Assembly: GCA_019637815.1 (NCBI GenBank)
Contig: JAHBUZ010000021.1
Span: 1 to 64,000, forward strand
Direction: 5' to 3'
Length of the DNA stretch: 64,000 nucleotides
Source: Chloroflexota bacterium
Lineage (GTDB): Bacteria; Chloroflexota; Limnocylindria; Limnocylindrales; CSP1-4
Positions 9,233 to 20,272 of this stretch are shown in pieces (position 1 is the stretch's first letter; each line of letters opens with the position of its first letter). The notes beneath the pieces were generated by a model that made no database searches, was not told where the DNA came from, and was given only the letters and a program-made list of their open reading frames with translations. Both the position numbers and the translations under genes were made by a program.

Positions 9233-9263
9233 TTGACAGTGCCGATCGACCCGCTGCTATGAT
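9233..9263 (+). promoter_or_regulatory. Sigma-70-like promoter of the plus-strand importer operon
   Basis: TTGACA (9233-9238) and TATGAT (9258-9263) are separated by 19 bp, the best match to the housekeeping consensus noticed in the window. It predicts a leader of about 125 nt before the ATG at 9397. The leader contains a 7-bp stem with a 6-nt loop at 9294-9313 (CGTGTGC/GCACACG). Confidence 0.6.
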
Positions 9264-9396
9264 GCGCCGACTTGTGGGCCGCTCCGTGGGAGCCGTGTGC
9301 GTCGGAGCACACGTTCGGAGGCCCGAGGGGATCGCCTGCGCAGGTCGGAGGCCGTGAGGTCGCCCACCGACGCGGGCCTAGGAGGAAGGACGTCGG

Positions 9397-11178
9397 ATGA
9401 CACATGTGAAGCGGCGAGGCGTGACCCTGATCGCCTCGCTCACCCTGGCTACGGCCATGGTGGGTGCCCCGGTCGCAGCCCAGTCGGGCACCATCGTGGT
9501 GGGTGAGTGGCAGACGCCGCTCACGCTCCAGCCCTACTATTCGAACATCTTCGTCACCTCGAAGGCGCTCTCGCCGTCGTTGCTCGGATTGCTCGCGATC
9601 GACAACGAGGGCCAGTGGATCGCGAATCTCGCAGCGGAGATCCCGTCCATCGAGAATGGTGGCGTCGTCGTGGACGAGGACGGCGGGGGCTTCACGCTCA
9701 CGCTGTCCATGAAGCCCGGCCTCACGTGGTCGGACGGCCAGCCGCTGACGATGCATGACTTCGCCTTCACCTATGACTGGCTGGTCGAGAACGCCATCGC
9801 CGGTGCCGGCTGCCTCGGCTGTGGCACCTACGTCCCGCTGCTGCCGGGCACGCCGACCGTCCAGGAGGACGGCGAGACGCCCGTGCCGCTCGAGGAGCAG
9901 TACGCGCTTGCCAATCGCTACATCCAGGACATCACGGTCTCCGATGATGGCCTGAGCGCGACGGTCACCTGGCAGCGCAAGTTCGCCGGCTGGCTCGGCT
10001 GGGGCGCGTTCCCGATCCTCCCGAAGCACTACTTCGAGAACGTCCCGGCCGAGGATGGGCCCACCTCCATGCCCGTGGGTCCCGGCATCGAGAACATCCC
10101 GTGGAGCGGTCCGTTCGTCATCACCTCGGCAAGCGCCGAGGGCATCGACTACGCGCCCAACCCGGAGTACCGCGCAGGCAACGCGCCGCAGCTCGAGGGC
10201 CTGCGGTACCGGTTCTTCGGCAGCAAGGACGGCATGATCCAGTCGTTCCTCGCTGGTGAGGTCGACCTCATCGACAACATGACCCAGGCGGACTATGCCG
10301 CCATCGCGTCGGTCGATCCGGCCATCGGCCGGGCAGAGGTCCACCCCGCCTGGCAGTACGAGCACCTGGACATCAACACGTCGCGGAGCAACGTCGGTCT
10401 CGACGACCCCAACGTGCGGAAGGCCATCCTCCAGGGCATCGACAAGGAGGACCTCTGGAACACGCTGTTCCCCGGTACCCCCTACGCCGAGGCCTGCACC
10501 AATGCACCTCCAGGCACCTGGTGGCGCGCCGAGGTGACCTGTGCGCCCTTCGATCCGGAAGCTGCTGGTGCGCTCCTCGATACGGCCGGCTGGACCCTCA
10601 ATGCTGCCGGCCAGCGGGAGAAGGACGGCACGGTCATGCGCCTCAAGATGTGCACGACCTCGGGCAATCCCACTCGCCTGACCACGCTTGGCAAGATCAA
10701 CGGCTATCTGCTCGCCCTGGGCATCCCCACGGATATCCAGACCGCGGACGCGGGCAGCCAGTACTTCGCCGGCTGGGCCGATGTGACGGCCGAGACGGAG
10801 TGCTCGATCTATCGGGGCAACTTCGACATCGCCCTGTTCACCTACATCCTGGGTGGCGATCCGGGCGGGCTGTACTACGACCTGTACCACACCTCCGGGA
10901 TCCCGTCGGATGCGAACCCGAACGGCAGCAACGACACCCGCATGAGCCACCCGGACATGGACGCCGCACTCGAGGCGTTCCAGGGTGAGGTGGATCCGGC
11001 GATCCTGTTCGAATCGGCTGCTACCATCCAGCAGCTCTACGCGGACCTGGTCCCGGAGATCGCGCTCTACTATCGTGCCGAGCCCACGGGCGTCGGCGCA
11101 CACCTGGACGGCTTCCTCCAGAACCCCAGCACGTCTGGCCCGCTCTGGAACGTCCAGGACTGGACGTTCGTCCCCTGA
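9397..11178 (+). CDS. Family-5 ABC substrate-binding protein
   Basis: This is the extracytoplasmic receptor of a peptide/nickel-type importer. It has 593 residues with a Sec signal peptide ending near AVAAQS (residue ~28) and no lipobox cysteine. The order of segments is the normal one for the family: N-lobe start GTIVVGEW...PYYSNIF, TMHDFAFTYDWLV, then the second lobe with NTSRSNVGLDDPNVRKAILQGIDKEDLW and PNGSNDTRMSHPDMDAAL. Several Cys pairs (e.g. GCLGCG) suggest disulfides. A strong GGAGGAAGG site lies 7 nt before the ATG. It is the first gene of the five-gene operon 9397-15823, and a 15-bp-stem hairpin follows it. The ligand is probably an oligopeptide or small solute and is not determinable here. 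Confidence 0.92.
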   Translation: MTHVKRRGVTLIASLTLATAMVGAPVAAQSGTIVVGEWQTPLTLQPYYSNIFVTSKALSPSLLGLLAIDNEGQWIANLAAEIPSIENGGVVVDEDGGGFTLTLSMKPGLTWSDGQPLTMHDFAFTYDWLVENAIAGAGCLGCGTYVPLLPGTPTVQEDGETPVPLEEQYALANRYIQDITVSDDGLSATVTWQRKFAGWLGWGAFPILPKHYFENVPAEDGPTSMPVGPGIENIPWSGPFVITSASAEGIDYAPNPEYRAGNAPQLEGLRYRFFGSKDGMIQSFLAGEVDLIDNMTQADYAAIASVDPAIGRAEVHPAWQYEHLDINTSRSNVGLDDPNVRKAILQGIDKEDLWNTLFPGTPYAEACTNAPPGTWWRAEVTCAPFDPEAAGALLDTAGWTLNAAGQREKDGTVMRLKMCTTSGNPTRLTTLGKINGYLLALGIPTDIQTADAGSQYFAGWADVTAETECSIYRGNFDIALFTYILGGDPGGLYYDLYHTSGIPSDANPNGSNDTRMSHPDMDAALEAFQGEVDPAILFESAATIQQLYADLVPEIALYYRAEPTGVGAHLDGFLQNPSTSGPLWNVQDWTFVP

Positions 11179-11220
11179 GCCGCGTCCCGCGGTAACAGGC
11201 GGATCGATACGCCCGAACCC

Positions 11221-11253
11221 CATGTGGGCGCCCCGTCACGGGGCGCCCACATG
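11221..11253 (+). terminator. 15-bp GC hairpin between binding protein and permease genes
   Basis: A perfect 15-bp stem (11221-11235 with 11239-11253, CATGTGGGCGCCCCG and its complement) encloses a 3-nt loop TCA, 42 bp after the binding-protein stop. No U-run follows. It is more likely a partial terminator or RNA-stabilising element that leaves excess binding-protein mRNA relative to the transporter genes. Confidence 0.75.
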
Positions 11254-11320
11254 TGTGACCGGCTCGCACCGTCAGGAGCGTGCCAGGGCGGAAGAGCCTG
11301 ACCCGAGGATCTGACCCCGT

Positions 11321-12418
11321 ATGGTCCAGTACATCATCAGGCGGGTCGCGCAGGCGATCCCGGTGCTCTTCCTCATCGCTGTCGTGAGCTTCATGCTCAT
11401 GATGGCGGCCCCGGGTGGTCCGCAGGCGCAGTTCAACCAGAACCCCCGCATCTCCCAGGACGCCATCGATCGCTACATGGCGCGCTGGTGCCTGGAACGC
11501 AACCCCGACCTGCTGGCCTCGCTCCGCTCGTTCGGTGGCTGGCTGGGCGTCTGGAACTGCGACGAGGGCGGCTTCTTCTCGGATCAGGGCATGCCCAACT
11601 TCCTGCCGGAGTTCCTGGGTGGCGGGGACAACGGGCTCCTGCACCTGGACCTGGGCCTGTCGATGTCCACCAATCGGCCGGTCCTGGACCTGATCGTGGA
11701 ACGCATGCCGGCCACGTTCATCCTCATGGGGACCGCGTTCCTCATCTGGGTGACGTTCGCGATCCTGCTGGGGGTCACGGCGGCCGTGAAACGCTACTCG
11801 CTGTTCGACCAATCGGTGACGCTGCTCAGCTACATCTTCTACTCGCTCCCCACGTTCTGGCTCGGTCTCATCCTGATCTTCATCTTCGCGGTCGTGCTCG
11901 GCTGGCTCCCGGCGCAGGGCATCGTGCCCACCCGTGGCCCCACCTTCAACTCGTCCGCCTACTGGACGGCATTCCACCAGGCACCACTCACCCACATCCT
12001 GGACATGGGACGCCATCTGATCCTGCCGGTGGCCACCCTGGTCGCGGTCAACATCGCTGCGGACAGCCGGTTCGTGCGATCCTCGATGCTGGACACGCTC
12101 GGCCAGGACTACGTCCGGACGGCGCGCGCCAAGGGGCTGCCGCGCCAGCGCGTGGTCTTCCGACACGCGTTCCGCAACGCGCTTCTGCCCATCATCACCG
12201 CGGTCACGCTCGAGATCGCCTTCCTGTTCTCGGGTGCGATCGTGACCGAGACCATCTTCTCGTGGCCCGGGATGGGCCGCCTGTACATCGACGGCATCAA
12301 CAACCGGGACTACTTCCTGGTCATGGGCATCGTGCTCATCGGCTCGGTGTTCGTGGTGACGATGAACATCGTGGCTGATGTGGTGTACGCCATCGCCGAC
12401 CCACGGATCAGATACTGA
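11321..12418 (+). CDS. ABC importer permease, DppB/OppB type
   Basis: This inner-membrane subunit has 365 residues and forms half of the translocation path. The N-terminus MVQYIIRRVAQAIPVLFLIAVVSFMLM is the typical first membrane helix of this family. A long extracytoplasmic segment (residues ~35-110) with two Cys follows, then the transmembrane core. The ATPase-contact EAA motif is visible as GQDYVRTARAKGLPRQRVVFRHAFRNA. The stop overlaps the next permease ATG by one base (TGATG). Confidence 0.95.
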   Translation: MVQYIIRRVAQAIPVLFLIAVVSFMLMMAAPGGPQAQFNQNPRISQDAIDRYMARWCLERNPDLLASLRSFGGWLGVWNCDEGGFFSDQGMPNFLPEFLGGGDNGLLHLDLGLSMSTNRPVLDLIVERMPATFILMGTAFLIWVTFAILLGVTAAVKRYSLFDQSVTLLSYIFYSLPTFWLGLILIFIFAVVLGWLPAQGIVPTRGPTFNSSAYWTAFHQAPLTHILDMGRHLILPVATLVAVNIAADSRFVRSSMLDTLGQDYVRTARAKGLPRQRVVFRHAFRNALLPIITAVTLEIAFLFSGAIVTETIFSWPGMGRLYIDGINNRDYFLVMGIVLIGSVFVVTMNIVADVVYAIADPRIRY

Positions 12419-13452
12419 TGACCGATCCCCGTGACCCTCACACACACGACGAGGTCGTCGACGATCTCGTGGCGCGCCGCGACGAGGCGGTCACCGATCT
12501 CATGCGGTCGCCCCCGGAGGGGGCGGACGGCGCGTTCGTCGACCACTATGCGCCCGGTGCGCCCGATGCGGACGCCGAGTACGAGGTCGCACTCGAGTCG
12601 CTGAGCCAGTGGCAGCTCGCTCGGCGCCGGTTCCGACGCCACCGGCTGGCCATGGTGGGTCTGGTCATCTTCTCGCTCATGCTTGGTGTTGCCATCGTGG
12701 GGCCGATCGTGCAGCCCTACGAGTTCACGAACATCCCGGGCGCCTCACGCCAGGGCGGCGACCCGCCCAGCCTGGAGCACGTCTTCGGGACGACCCGCGA
12801 GGGCCGGGACGTGTTCGAGCTGGTCATCAACGGTGCCCGCATCTCCATGGCCGTGGGCCTGTTCTCGATGCTCATCGCCGGCTTCATGGGCGTTCTCGTG
12901 GGGTCACTGGCCGGCTACTTCGGCGGCTGGGTGGACAACGGGCTGATGCGCGTCGTCGACGTGTTGTTCGCGATCCCGTTCCTGTTCATCATCCTGGTGG
13001 CGGCGCGGTTCTTCGGACAGGGCCAGGTCAGCTCACTCATCCTCATCTTCGGGTTGCTGTCGTGGCCGCTCATCGCGCGCCTCGTGCGCGCCTCGTTCCT
13101 GTCACTCCGCGAGGCGGACTTCGTGGACGCGGCGCGAGCAGTGGGGGTCAGTGATCTGCGGATCGCGTTCCGCCACATCCTGCCCAACGCGCTCGGCCCG
13201 GTCATCGTGGCGATGACCCTGCTCATGGCCTCCACCATCATCCTGGAGGCCTTCGTGAGCTTCCTCAACTTCGGGATCCAGGAGACCCAGGTGAGCTGGG
13301 GCAACGCACTCGCGAACGCCCAGTCAGCCCTCATCCTGGGCAACTGGTGGTGGGCGTTCTTCCCGGGCATGGCCATCGCGCTCACGGTCATCGCCATCAA
13401 CTTCATCGGTGACGGGCTGCGTGATGCGCTCGACCCACGGAGTCGCGCATGA
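12418..13452 (+). CDS. ABC importer permease, DppC/OppC type
   Basis: This 344-residue protein is the second membrane subunit. An acidic cytoplasmic N-terminal extension of about 65 residues comes before the conserved [17 protein letters not shown] helix. The extracytoplasmic motif [24 protein letters not shown] and the EAA motif [26 protein letters not shown] identify it as DppC/OppC. The 3' end overlaps the ATPase gene by 4 bp. Confidence 0.95.
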   Translation: MTDPRDPHTHDEVVDDLVARRDEAVTDLMRSPPEGADGAFVDHYAPGAPDADAEYEVALESLSQWQLARRRFRRHRLAMVGLVIFSLMLGVAIVGPIVQPYEFTNIPGASRQGGDPPSLEHVFGTTREGRDVFELVINGARISMAVGLFSMLIAGFMGVLVGSLAGYFGGWVDNGLMRVVDVLFAIPFLFIILVAARFFGQGQVSSLILIFGLLSWPLIARLVRASFLSLREADFVDAARAVGVSDLRIAFRHILPNALGPVIVAMTLLMASTIILEAFVSFLNFGIQETQVSWGNALANAQSALILGNWWWAFFPGMAIALTVIAINFIGDGLRDALDPRSRA

Positions 13453-14576
13453 GCACCGCGCCCACCTTCCGGCCGCCGCCCTCGCCGGTCCGATCGGAGT
13501 ACCTGCTGGAGGTCCGGGACCTGCGCACGCACTTCCATGTCATGGATGGCGTGGTGCGGGCGGTGGATGGCGTCTCGTTCGGCATCCGGCCCGGTCAGAC
13601 CCTGGGCGTCGTGGGTGAGTCCGGGTGCGGCAAGTCGGTGACGGCCATGACCATCATGCGGCTGCTCCAGACGCCGCCGGCGCGCATCGCATCGGGCCAG
13701 GTCCTGTTCGAGGGGCGTGACCTGCTGGCGCTCTCCGAGGACGACATGCGGCGACTCCGGGGCAATGACATCGCGATGATCTTCCAGGAGCCGATGAGCA
13801 GCCTCAACCCGGTGTTCACCATCGGCAGCCAGATCAGCGAGGCCGTGCGCCAGCACTTCAAGGTGGACAAGCGCGAGGCGCTGGACCGGACCATCGAGGC
13901 GCTCCGCCTGGTGGGCATCTCGTTTCCGGAGCGTCGCGTCAAGCAGTTCCCACACGAGCTGTCGGGTGGTATGCGCCAGCGGGTCATGATCGCGATGGCC
14001 CTCGCGTGCGAGCCCAAGCTGCTCATCGCGGACGAGCCCACGACGGCCCTGGACGTCACCATCCAGGCCCAGATCCTGGACCTCATCCGGGCCATCCAGG
14101 AGCGGACCGGCACCGCTGTCATGCTCGTGACGCATGACCTGGGGGTGGTCGCGGAGATGGCCGAGGACGTGGTGGTCATGTACGCCGGCCGGGTCGTGGA
14201 GCATGGTGCCGTGGAGGACGTGCTCCTGCGGCCACGCCATCCGTATACCGAGGGCCTGCTCGCGTCGATCCCCTCGAAGGGCATGCGTGGTCAGCGTCTC
14301 AGCGTCATCAGGGGCTCGGTCCCGAGCCCCTTCAATATGCCCCGTGGCTGCAACTTCGGCCCGCGCTGTCCGTACCGGTTCGAGCCGTGCACGGAGCTGG
14401 ACCCACGTGCGGACGACGAGGACCGTTCGCGGGTCGCGTGCTGGCTGTGGCAGCAGGCGCCGGGCCACGCGGTGCCCACAAGGCTGCGTGAGGCCCAGGT
14501 GGCTGCTGCGGCGCGGGCGGCGGAGGCATCGACGGCCGAGGTGTCGTCGCTCATCGACCAGGCGGCGGACGCATGA
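13449..14576 (+). CDS. ABC importer ATPase, DppD/OppD type
   Basis: This 375-residue ATPase energises the importer. Walker A is GESGCGKS at residues 56-63, the signature is LSGGMRQR, and Walker B is [14 protein letters not shown]. The C-terminal oligopeptide-transporter extension carries the cysteines of [19 protein letters not shown] poorly conserved Ala-rich tail follows residue ~350. It overlaps its neighbours by 4 bp at both ends, so it is tightly coupled with the permeases and the second ATPase. Confidence 0.95.
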   Translation: MSTAPTFRPPPSPVRSEYLLEVRDLRTHFHVMDGVVRAVDGVSFGIRPGQTLGVVGESGCGKSVTAMTIMRLLQTPPARIASGQVLFEGRDLLALSEDDMRRLRGNDIAMIFQEPMSSLNPVFTIGSQISEAVRQHFKVDKREALDRTIEALRLVGISFPERRVKQFPHELSGGMRQRVMIAMALACEPKLLIADEPTTALDVTIQAQILDLIRAIQERTGTAVMLVTHDLGVVAEMAEDVVVMYAGRVVEHGAVEDVLLRPRHPYTEGLLASIPSKGMRGQRLSVIRGSVPSPFNMPRGCNFGPRCPYRFEPCTELDPRADDEDRSRVACWLWQQAPGHAVPTRLREAQVAAAARAAEASTAEVSSLIDQAADA

Positions 14577-15823
14577 GCAGCGAGCGGAGTGCGATGACGG
14601 CTGGAGGGACGGACGTGGAGGCGGCGGTCGACACGGCGCATGGGAGCACGCCGGCGAGCGTCGGACCGCCCGGCCCGGATGTGGCATCGGCATCCCCGGG
14701 GAACGGGCAGCCGCTGGTCTCCATCCAGGAGCTCGTGAAGTTCTACCCCATCCACGGCGGCATCCTGCGACGGCACGTGGGCGATGTCCGCGCCGTCGAT
14801 GGGGTGAGCCTGGACATCCCGCGTGGGGAGATCCTGGGACTGGTGGGCGAGTCCGGCTGTGGCAAGTCCACGCTTGGCAAGACGGTGCTCCGCCTGCTGC
14901 CCGCCACGAGCGGCCGCGTGCTGCTCGACGGCGAGGACGTGCTGGCGCGGACGGGCCGGGACCTCAAGCGGCTCCGACGCCGGATGCAGATCGTGTTCCA
15001 GGATCCCGTCAGCTCGCTGAACCCGCGGATGCCCGTGAGCGACATCATCGGTGAGGGCCTCGTCGCGCAGGCGGATGCCGAGAACGGGTGGGGCAAGCGG
15101 TCGGTGCGCGACAAGCGGGTGGGGGACTACCTGGAGGTCGTGGGGCTGCGACGGGACTACGCCCGGCGCTTCCCGCATGAGTTCAGTGGTGGTCAGCGGC
15201 AGCGCATCGGCATCGCGCGGGCGCTCGCCCTCGAGCCCGAGTTCCTCGTCTGCGACGAGCCGGTCTCCGCGCTCGACGTGTCCATCCAGTCGCAGATCCT
15301 CAACCTGCTGCTGGACCTGCGACGCGAGTTCGGGCTGACGTACCTGTTCGTGGCCCACAACCTGTCCGTCGTCCAGTACATCAGCGACCGCGTCGGTGTC
15401 ATGTACCTCGGCAAGCTGGTCGAGTCAGCCCCCGTCGAATCGCTGTACGAGGACCCGCGTCATCCCTACACCGTGGCGCTGCTGTCCGCGGTGCCCGTGG
15501 CCGATCCCCGCAGACGCACCCGGCGCCTGGTGCTCAAGGGGGACGTCCCATCACCCGCGGCACCGCCCAGCGGGTGCCGCTTCCATCCGCGCTGCTGGCT
15601 GCGGGAGCAGCTGGGTGACCCCGAGCAGTGCGAGACCGTCGATCCGCCCTTCCGGGAGCTCGCCTCGGGGCATCGTGTCGCGTGCCACTTCGCGGAACGC
15701 ATCAGCAAGGGCGTGCTCGCCGATGCGGTCGCGGAGCAGCCGGACATCCCGACCTCGGACGTGGTCGAGCCTGACGGACAGGACCTGGAGTCGCCGAAGC
15801 CCGTCGACGCCGTCCCTGGCTGA
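14573..15823 (+). CDS. ABC importer ATPase, DppF/OppF type
   Basis: This is the second ATPase of the importer, 416 residues. A low-complexity N-terminal extension of about 45 residues precedes the fold, which begins at [11 protein letters not shown]. Walker A is GESGCGKS, the signature is FSGGQRQR, Walker B is [14 protein letters not shown], and the C-terminal [19 protein letters not shown] holds the family cysteines. It is the last gene of the plus-strand operon. Only 72 bp separate it from the convergent minus-strand DppF-type gene, with no obvious terminator hairpin between them. Confidence 0.94.
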   Translation: MSSERSAMTAGGTDVEAAVDTAHGSTPASVGPPGPDVASASPGNGQPLVSIQELVKFYPIHGGILRRHVGDVRAVDGVSLDIPRGEILGLVGESGCGKSTLGKTVLRLLPATSGRVLLDGEDVLARTGRDLKRLRRRMQIVFQDPVSSLNPRMPVSDIIGEGLVAQADAENGWGKRSVRDKRVGDYLEVVGLRRDYARRFPHEFSGGQRQRIGIARALALEPEFLVCDEPVSALDVSIQSQILNLLLDLRREFGLTYLFVAHNLSVVQYISDRVGVMYLGKLVESAPVESLYEDPRHPYTVALLSAVPVADPRRRTRRLVLKGDVPSPAAPPSGCRFHPRCWLREQLGDPEQCETVDPPFRELASGHRVACHFAERISKGVLADAVAEQPDIPTSDVVEPDGQDLESPKPVDAVPG

Positions 15824-15895
15824 TCGCCGCGCCGACCCTGTCCGGCCCCGGTCAGGACCATGCGACCCCACTGGCGATCCGGCCATCGGCCGCGG

Positions 15896-17038
15896 TCAGG
15901 ACCCGACCACGCCCTCGGTCACACCGGTCTCCTCGGCGGCGATGACCTCGGCCGCCACGACCTCGGCAGCCTCGGCGGCCTGGCCCTCGGACATCTCGCT
16001 CGTCCGCTCGGCGAAGTGACAGGCGGCCTCCTGGGCATCGGCCACCGGGTGCAGGACCGGCCGCTCCGCGGAGCACGCCTCGGGTGAGTCCAGGCGCGCA
16101 CGCAGCCAGCAGCGCGGGTGGAACGAGCAGCCGGACGGTGGGTCGAGTGGGCTGGGCACATCCCCCGCGAGGATGATGCGCTGGCGTCGTGCGCCGGGCG
16201 TGGGCAGGGGGATCGCGGACATGAGCGCACGGGTATAGGGATGCGCCGGCGCCCGGTAGATGCCCTCGCGACCGGACAGCTCCGCCACCCGCCCGAGGTA
16301 CATCACCGCGACCCGGTCGCTGATGTGCTCCACGACGCCCATGTTGTGGGCGATGAACAGGTACGTCAGCCCCAGCTCCCGCTGGAGCGACCGCAGCAGG
16401 TTGAGGACCTGTGCCTGGATGGACACGTCGAGCGCGGACACGGGCTCGTCGCACACGATGAGCTCCGGCTCCAGCACGAGCGCCCGGGCGATGCCGATGC
16501 GCTGTCGCTGGCCGCCGCTGAACTCGTGGGGATAGCGCCGTGCGTGGTACGGCTGGAGCCCCACGAGATCCATCATCCGGGCGACCTTGGCGCGTCGCTC
16601 CGGGGGCGTGCCCAGGCCGTGGATACGCAGCCCCTCGCCGATGCTGTCACCGATGGGTGCCCGGGGGTCGAGCGATGCGAACGGATCCTGGAAGATGATC
16701 TGCATCCGTCGTCGATAGGGTCGCAGCGCCGTTCCGGACACGTGGGTGATGTCCTGACCATCGAACAGGATGCGACCACCACTCGCGTCGATGAGCCGCA
16801 GCAGCAGCCGTCCCACGGTGGTCTTGCCACAGCCGGATTCGCCCACGAGGCCCAGCGTCTCGCCCCGCCGGATGACGAGGTCCACGCCATCCACCGCGCG
16901 CACCTCGGCCACGGTCCGCTGGAGCACACCGCCCTTGACCGGGAACGACTTGGTGAGCCCCTGGAGCTCCACGAGCGGGGTCTCCGTGTCCGCGATGCTC
17001 GCCGCCGGAGCAGTCGCCGCATCCACCGGCGTCGTCAT
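15896..17038 (-). CDS. ABC importer ATPase, DppF/OppF type (second importer)
   Basis: The protein has 380 residues from the ATG at 17038, which overlaps the upstream ATPase stop by 4 bp. An in-frame GTG or longer start reaching 17146 is less likely because it would lie inside that gene. It has Walker A GESGCGKT, signature FSGGQRQR, Walker [15 protein letters not shown] and the C-terminal [19 protein letters not shown]. The tail after residue ~350 is Ala/Glu-rich. It pairs with the DppD-type ATPase 17035-18150 and is the last gene of the minus-strand importer operon. Confidence 0.94.
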   Translation of the reverse strand: MTTPVDAATAPAASIADTETPLVELQGLTKSFPVKGGVLQRTVAEVRAVDGVDLVIRRGETLGLVGESGCGKTTVGRLLLRLIDASGGRILFDGQDITHVSGTALRPYRRRMQIIFQDPFASLDPRAPIGDSIGEGLRIHGLGTPPERRAKVARMMDLVGLQPYHARRYPHEFSGGQRQRIGIARALVLEPELIVCDEPVSALDVSIQAQVLNLLRSLQRELGLTYLFIAHNMGVVEHISDRVAVMYLGRVAELSGREGIYRAPAHPYTRALMSAIPLPTPGARRQRIILAGDVPSPLDPPSGCSFHPRCWLRARLDSPEACSAERPVLHPVADAQEAACHFAERTSEMSEGQAAEAAEVVAAEVIAAEETGVTEGVVGS

Positions 17039-18150
17039 GCGCCGAGCCCGTCTGCCGGCGGTTCGCCGGTCTCCGTCGTGGGTGTCGGCACCAGGGGCAG
17101 GGGAGACGGCCGGACGCTCCCGTCCTCGTCGTGATACAGCCAGCAACGCACGTGGTGGTCACCGGTCGCCGGGAGCAGCTCCGGATGCTGCTCGGTCGCG
17201 GCGAGGACGTTATGGGACACCCGCGACGCGCAGCGCGGGGCGAAGCGACATCCGGTGGGCAGCGAGATGAGGTTGGGCACGCTGCCGGGGATGACCGCCA
17301 GCTCATCCTGGATGACACCCGGTACCGGCACCGCCCCGATGAGGCCCTGCGTGTACGGATGGAGCGGCGACGCGAACAGCGACCGGACATCGGTCTGCTC
17401 CACGATCTCGCCCGCGTACATGACCGCGACGCGGTCGCACATCTCCGCGACCACGCCCAGATCGTGGGTGATGAGGATGATGGCCGTGCCGGTCTCCGCC
17501 TGGAGGGTCCGCATCAGGTCCAGGATCTGGGCCTGGATGGTGACGTCCAGGGCCGTGGTGGGCTCATCCGCGATGAGCAGCTCAGGCTCGCAGGCGAGCG
17601 CCATCGCGATCATCACCCGCTGGGCCATGCCGCCGGACATCTCGTGGGGATAGTTCTTGAGACGCCGGGCCGGGTCCGGGATGCCCACCATGCGCATGAG
17701 CTCCAGCGCCCGATCGCGTGCCGCCGTGCGTTTCATGCCCCGGTGGAGCTCCAGGACCTCGCCGATCTGGTTCCCCACGTCCATCACCGGGTTGAGCGAG
17801 GACTGGGGCTGCTGGAAGATCATCGCGATGCGGTCACCGCGGATGCGCCGGATGGCGTCATCGCTGAGCGTCAGCAGGTCCTGGCCATCGAACAGCACCT
17901 GGCCCGCGTCGATGATGCCCGGCCGCGCCACGAGCCGCAGGATGCTCATCGAGGTGACGCTCTTGCCACAGCCCGACTCGCCGACGATGCCCAGGATCTC
18001 CCCCCGGTCCACGTGGAAGTCCACGCCCGTGACGGCCCGCACCACGCCGTGCCGGGTGTGGAACGAGGTCCGCAGGCCGCGGACCTCCAGGAGCCGATCG
18101 CCGGCTGTCGCGGCGGGGCGCACGGGCGTCGGGGCGGTCGCGGTGGTCAT
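17035..18150 (-). CDS. ABC importer ATPase, DppD/OppD type (second importer)
   Basis: The protein has 371 residues from the ATG at 18150, which overlaps the permease stop by 4 bp. It has Walker A GESGCGKS, signature MSGGMAQR (an unusual Ala in place of Arg within LSGGMRQR), Walker [15 protein letters not shown], and a C-terminal region [10 protein letters not shown]. The C-terminus ends with a short acidic/Pro stretch. It probably energises the permease pair 18147-20238. Confidence 0.94.
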   Translation of the reverse strand: MTTATAPTPVRPAATAGDRLLEVRGLRTSFHTRHGVVRAVTGVDFHVDRGEILGIVGESGCGKSVTSMSILRLVARPGIIDAGQVLFDGQDLLTLSDDAIRRIRGDRIAMIFQQPQSSLNPVMDVGNQIGEVLELHRGMKRTAARDRALELMRMVGIPDPARRLKNYPHEMSGGMAQRVMIAMALACEPELLIADEPTTALDVTIQAQILDLMRTLQAETGTAIILITHDLGVVAEMCDRVAVMYAGEIVEQTDVRSLFASPLHPYTQGLIGAVPVPGVIQDELAVIPGSVPNLISLPTGCRFAPRCASRVSHNVLAATEQHPELLPATGDHHVRCWLYHDEDGSVRPSPLPLVPTPTTETGEPPADGLGA

Positions 18151-19091
18151 CGGTCGAGCCTCGGGTCGAGCGTGTCCCGCAGGCCGTCGCCGAGGAGGTT
18201 GAAGCCCACGACGAGGAGCGTCAGCGCGAACCCCGGCACGAGCACGATGAGCGGCCGGGTGAGGATGCCGTTGAACTCCGACGCGATCATGGCGCCCCAC
18301 TCCGCGTCCGGGGGCTGCATGCCCAGGCCCAGGAACGAGAGTGCGGCGGTCTCCAGCACGGCCGTGCCGATGCCCAGCGTGCCCACCACGATCATGGGTG
18401 TGAGCGCGTTCGGCAGGACGCGTCGGACCAGCAGTCCTCGGTTCGTCTCGCCCAGCGCGCGCGACGCGGTCACGTAGTCGAGACCCCGGACCGAGAGCAC
18501 GGATGCGCGCATCACGCGCGCGTATATCGGGATGGACACGATGGCCACCGCGATGAGCGACTGGAGGAGCCCTCGACCCAGGGTGCTCGCGATGGCGATG
18601 GCGAGCACGAGCGCCGGGAAGGCGAGCATCACGTCCATGACGCGCATGAGCCCGTTGTCCAGGCCCCCTGCCGCGAAGCCCGCGATGGCGCCGATGGTGC
18701 TGCCGATGAGCACCGCCAGACCGGCCGTGGCGAACCCCACGACGAGCGACACCCGCGCGCCGTGGAGCGTCCGGCTGAACAGGTCGCGGCTGTTGCCATC
18801 GGTGCCCAGCAGCGTCTGGGGCTGATCCGCCGGGCAGCCCAGCAGGTGGACGCACGGTTGCGCCCGCCGACCCGGCTCGCCGGGTCCGTTGAGGGCCTTG
18901 TTGGGCGGGTGCGGCGCGATCACGTCCGCGAACAGCGCGGCGAACGAGAGGATGCTGATGATGATCAGCCCGATGACCGCGGAGCGTTGGCGCAGGAGCA
19001 TCCGCAGCTTGTCCCGCCATGGTCCCGCCACGCGCGCGGTCGCGAGCCCATCCCCGGATGCGCCGTCCGTGGCGGTCAGGGTGCCCGCCAT
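18147..19091 (-). CDS. ABC importer permease, DppC/OppC type (second importer)
   Basis: This 314-residue membrane subunit has a first helix at about residues 38-58. The extracytoplasmic segment before LLGTDGNSRDLFSRTLHGARVSL has an insert with two Cys (PCVHLLGCP) that is absent from the plus-strand paralogue. The EAA motif is GLDYVTASRALGETNRGLLVRRVLPNA. The gene lies 1 bp after the DppB-type gene and overlaps the downstream ATPase gene. Confidence 0.94.
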   Translation of the reverse strand: MAGTLTATDGASGDGLATARVAGPWRDKLRMLLRQRSAVIGLIIISILSFAALFADVIAPHPPNKALNGPGEPGRRAQPCVHLLGCPADQPQTLLGTDGNSRDLFSRTLHGARVSLVVGFATAGLAVLIGSTIGAIAGFAAGGLDNGLMRVMDVMLAFPALVLAIAIASTLGRGLLQSLIAVAIVSIPIYARVMRASVLSVRGLDYVTASRALGETNRGLLVRRVLPNALTPMIVVGTLGIGTAVLETAALSFLGLGMQPPDAEWGAMIASEFNGILTRPLIVLVPGFALTLLVVGFNLLGDGLRDTLDPRLDR

Positions 19092-19092
19092 C

Positions 19093-20238
19093 TCAGGAGT
19101 ACCGGATGCGCGGGTCGAGCCACGCGTATGACACGTCCACCACCAGGTTCACGACCACGAAGCCCACCGCGATGATGAGCGTGAACGCCTGGATGACCAC
19201 GTAGTCGCGGCCGGTGATCGCCTCGAACAGGGTGCGCCCGACGCCGGTCAGATTGAAGATCGACTCCGTGAGCACCGCGCCCCCCAGGAGCGTGCCCAGC
19301 TGGAGCCCCACGATGGTCACCACGGGCAGCATCGCGTTGCGCAGCGCATGGCGCCGGACGACCGTCCGCTCGGCGAGGCCCTTGGCGCGGGCGGTGCGCG
19401 TGTAGTCGAGACCCAGCACCTCCAGCAGGCTGGAGCGGGTGATGCGCGCGATGATGGCCAGCGAGATGGTGCCCAGGGCGATGGCTGGCAGGATCATGTG
19501 GACGATCGCGTCGCCCAGGAGGTCGAACCGCAGGGTGACCAGGAAGTTGAACGTGTAGATGTTGGACACGAAGTCCAGCAGACCGCGAAGGGGTCCCCCC
19601 AGCCACTCCAGGCCCCATGCCTCTGCGAGTGGTGTCGCCTGCACGCCCGCGGTCAGGCGTCCCGATGGCGGGAGCGCGAAGGGCGTGCCCCGCAGCACGA
19701 CCGCGAACACGTACTGGAGCACGAGCCCGAGCACGAACACCGGGATGGACACGCCGAGGTTGGCGAGGGCCATGGTGCCCACGTCCACGGGGGAGTTGCG
19801 ACGGATGGCGGAGATGATGCCCAGCGAGACGCCTACGAGCGTCGCGAACAGGAGCGCGTAGAGCGCCAGCTCGATGGTCAGCGGCAGTCGCTCCGCGAGC
19901 AGGGTCGTGACCGGTCGGCCGTACTTGATGGAATCACCGAGGTCGCCGGTGACCACGCGGCCGAGGTATGCCACGAACTGGTTGTCGAGCAGCGTCGCGG
20001 GGATGTCCGCCGGGATGAGGTCGAAACCCCCGCGGGTCTTGTAGATGCCCGGGATGATCGCCTTGTCCAGCCCGAACCGGACGTTGAACGCGTCACAGAT
20101 CTGGTCGGTCGCGTGTTCGCCGAGCGACGCGCGACAGGGATCGCCGGGGATGACCCGCGCCAGGAAGAACACCACCAGCACGATGCCCAGCAGCACCGGG
20201 ATGCTGAGGAGCAGGCGCCGGAGGATGTAGCGGGTCAC
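19093..20238 (-). CDS. ABC importer permease, DppB/OppB type (second importer)
   Basis: This 381-residue membrane subunit has the N-terminus MTRYILRRLLLSIPVLLGIVLVVFFL as its first helix. RVIPGDPCRASLGEHATDQICDAF is an extracytoplasmic segment with two Cys. The EAA motif is GLDYTRTARAKGLAERTVVRRHALRNA. An ATG at 20238 opens the reading. The gene follows the binding-protein gene after an 89-bp gap that carries a 12-bp-stem hairpin. Confidence 0.94.
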   Translation of the reverse strand: MTRYILRRLLLSIPVLLGIVLVVFFLARVIPGDPCRASLGEHATDQICDAFNVRFGLDKAIIPGIYKTRGGFDLIPADIPATLLDNQFVAYLGRVVTGDLGDSIKYGRPVTTLLAERLPLTIELALYALLFATLVGVSLGIISAIRRNSPVDVGTMALANLGVSIPVFVLGLVLQYVFAVVLRGTPFALPPSGRLTAGVQATPLAEAWGLEWLGGPLRGLLDFVSNIYTFNFLVTLRFDLLGDAIVHMILPAIALGTISLAIIARITRSSLLEVLGLDYTRTARAKGLAERTVVRRHALRNAMLPVVTIVGLQLGTLLGGAVLTESIFNLTGVGRTLFEAITGRDYVVIQAFTLIIAVGFVVVNLVVDVSYAWLDPRIRYS

Positions 20239-20272
20239 GGGTGATCAGGGCCGATGGTCAGCGGGACACATG

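Noticed and set aside
15824..15895. Bidirectional terminator between the convergent importers
   Set aside because: No stable stem with a loop could be found in these 72 bp.
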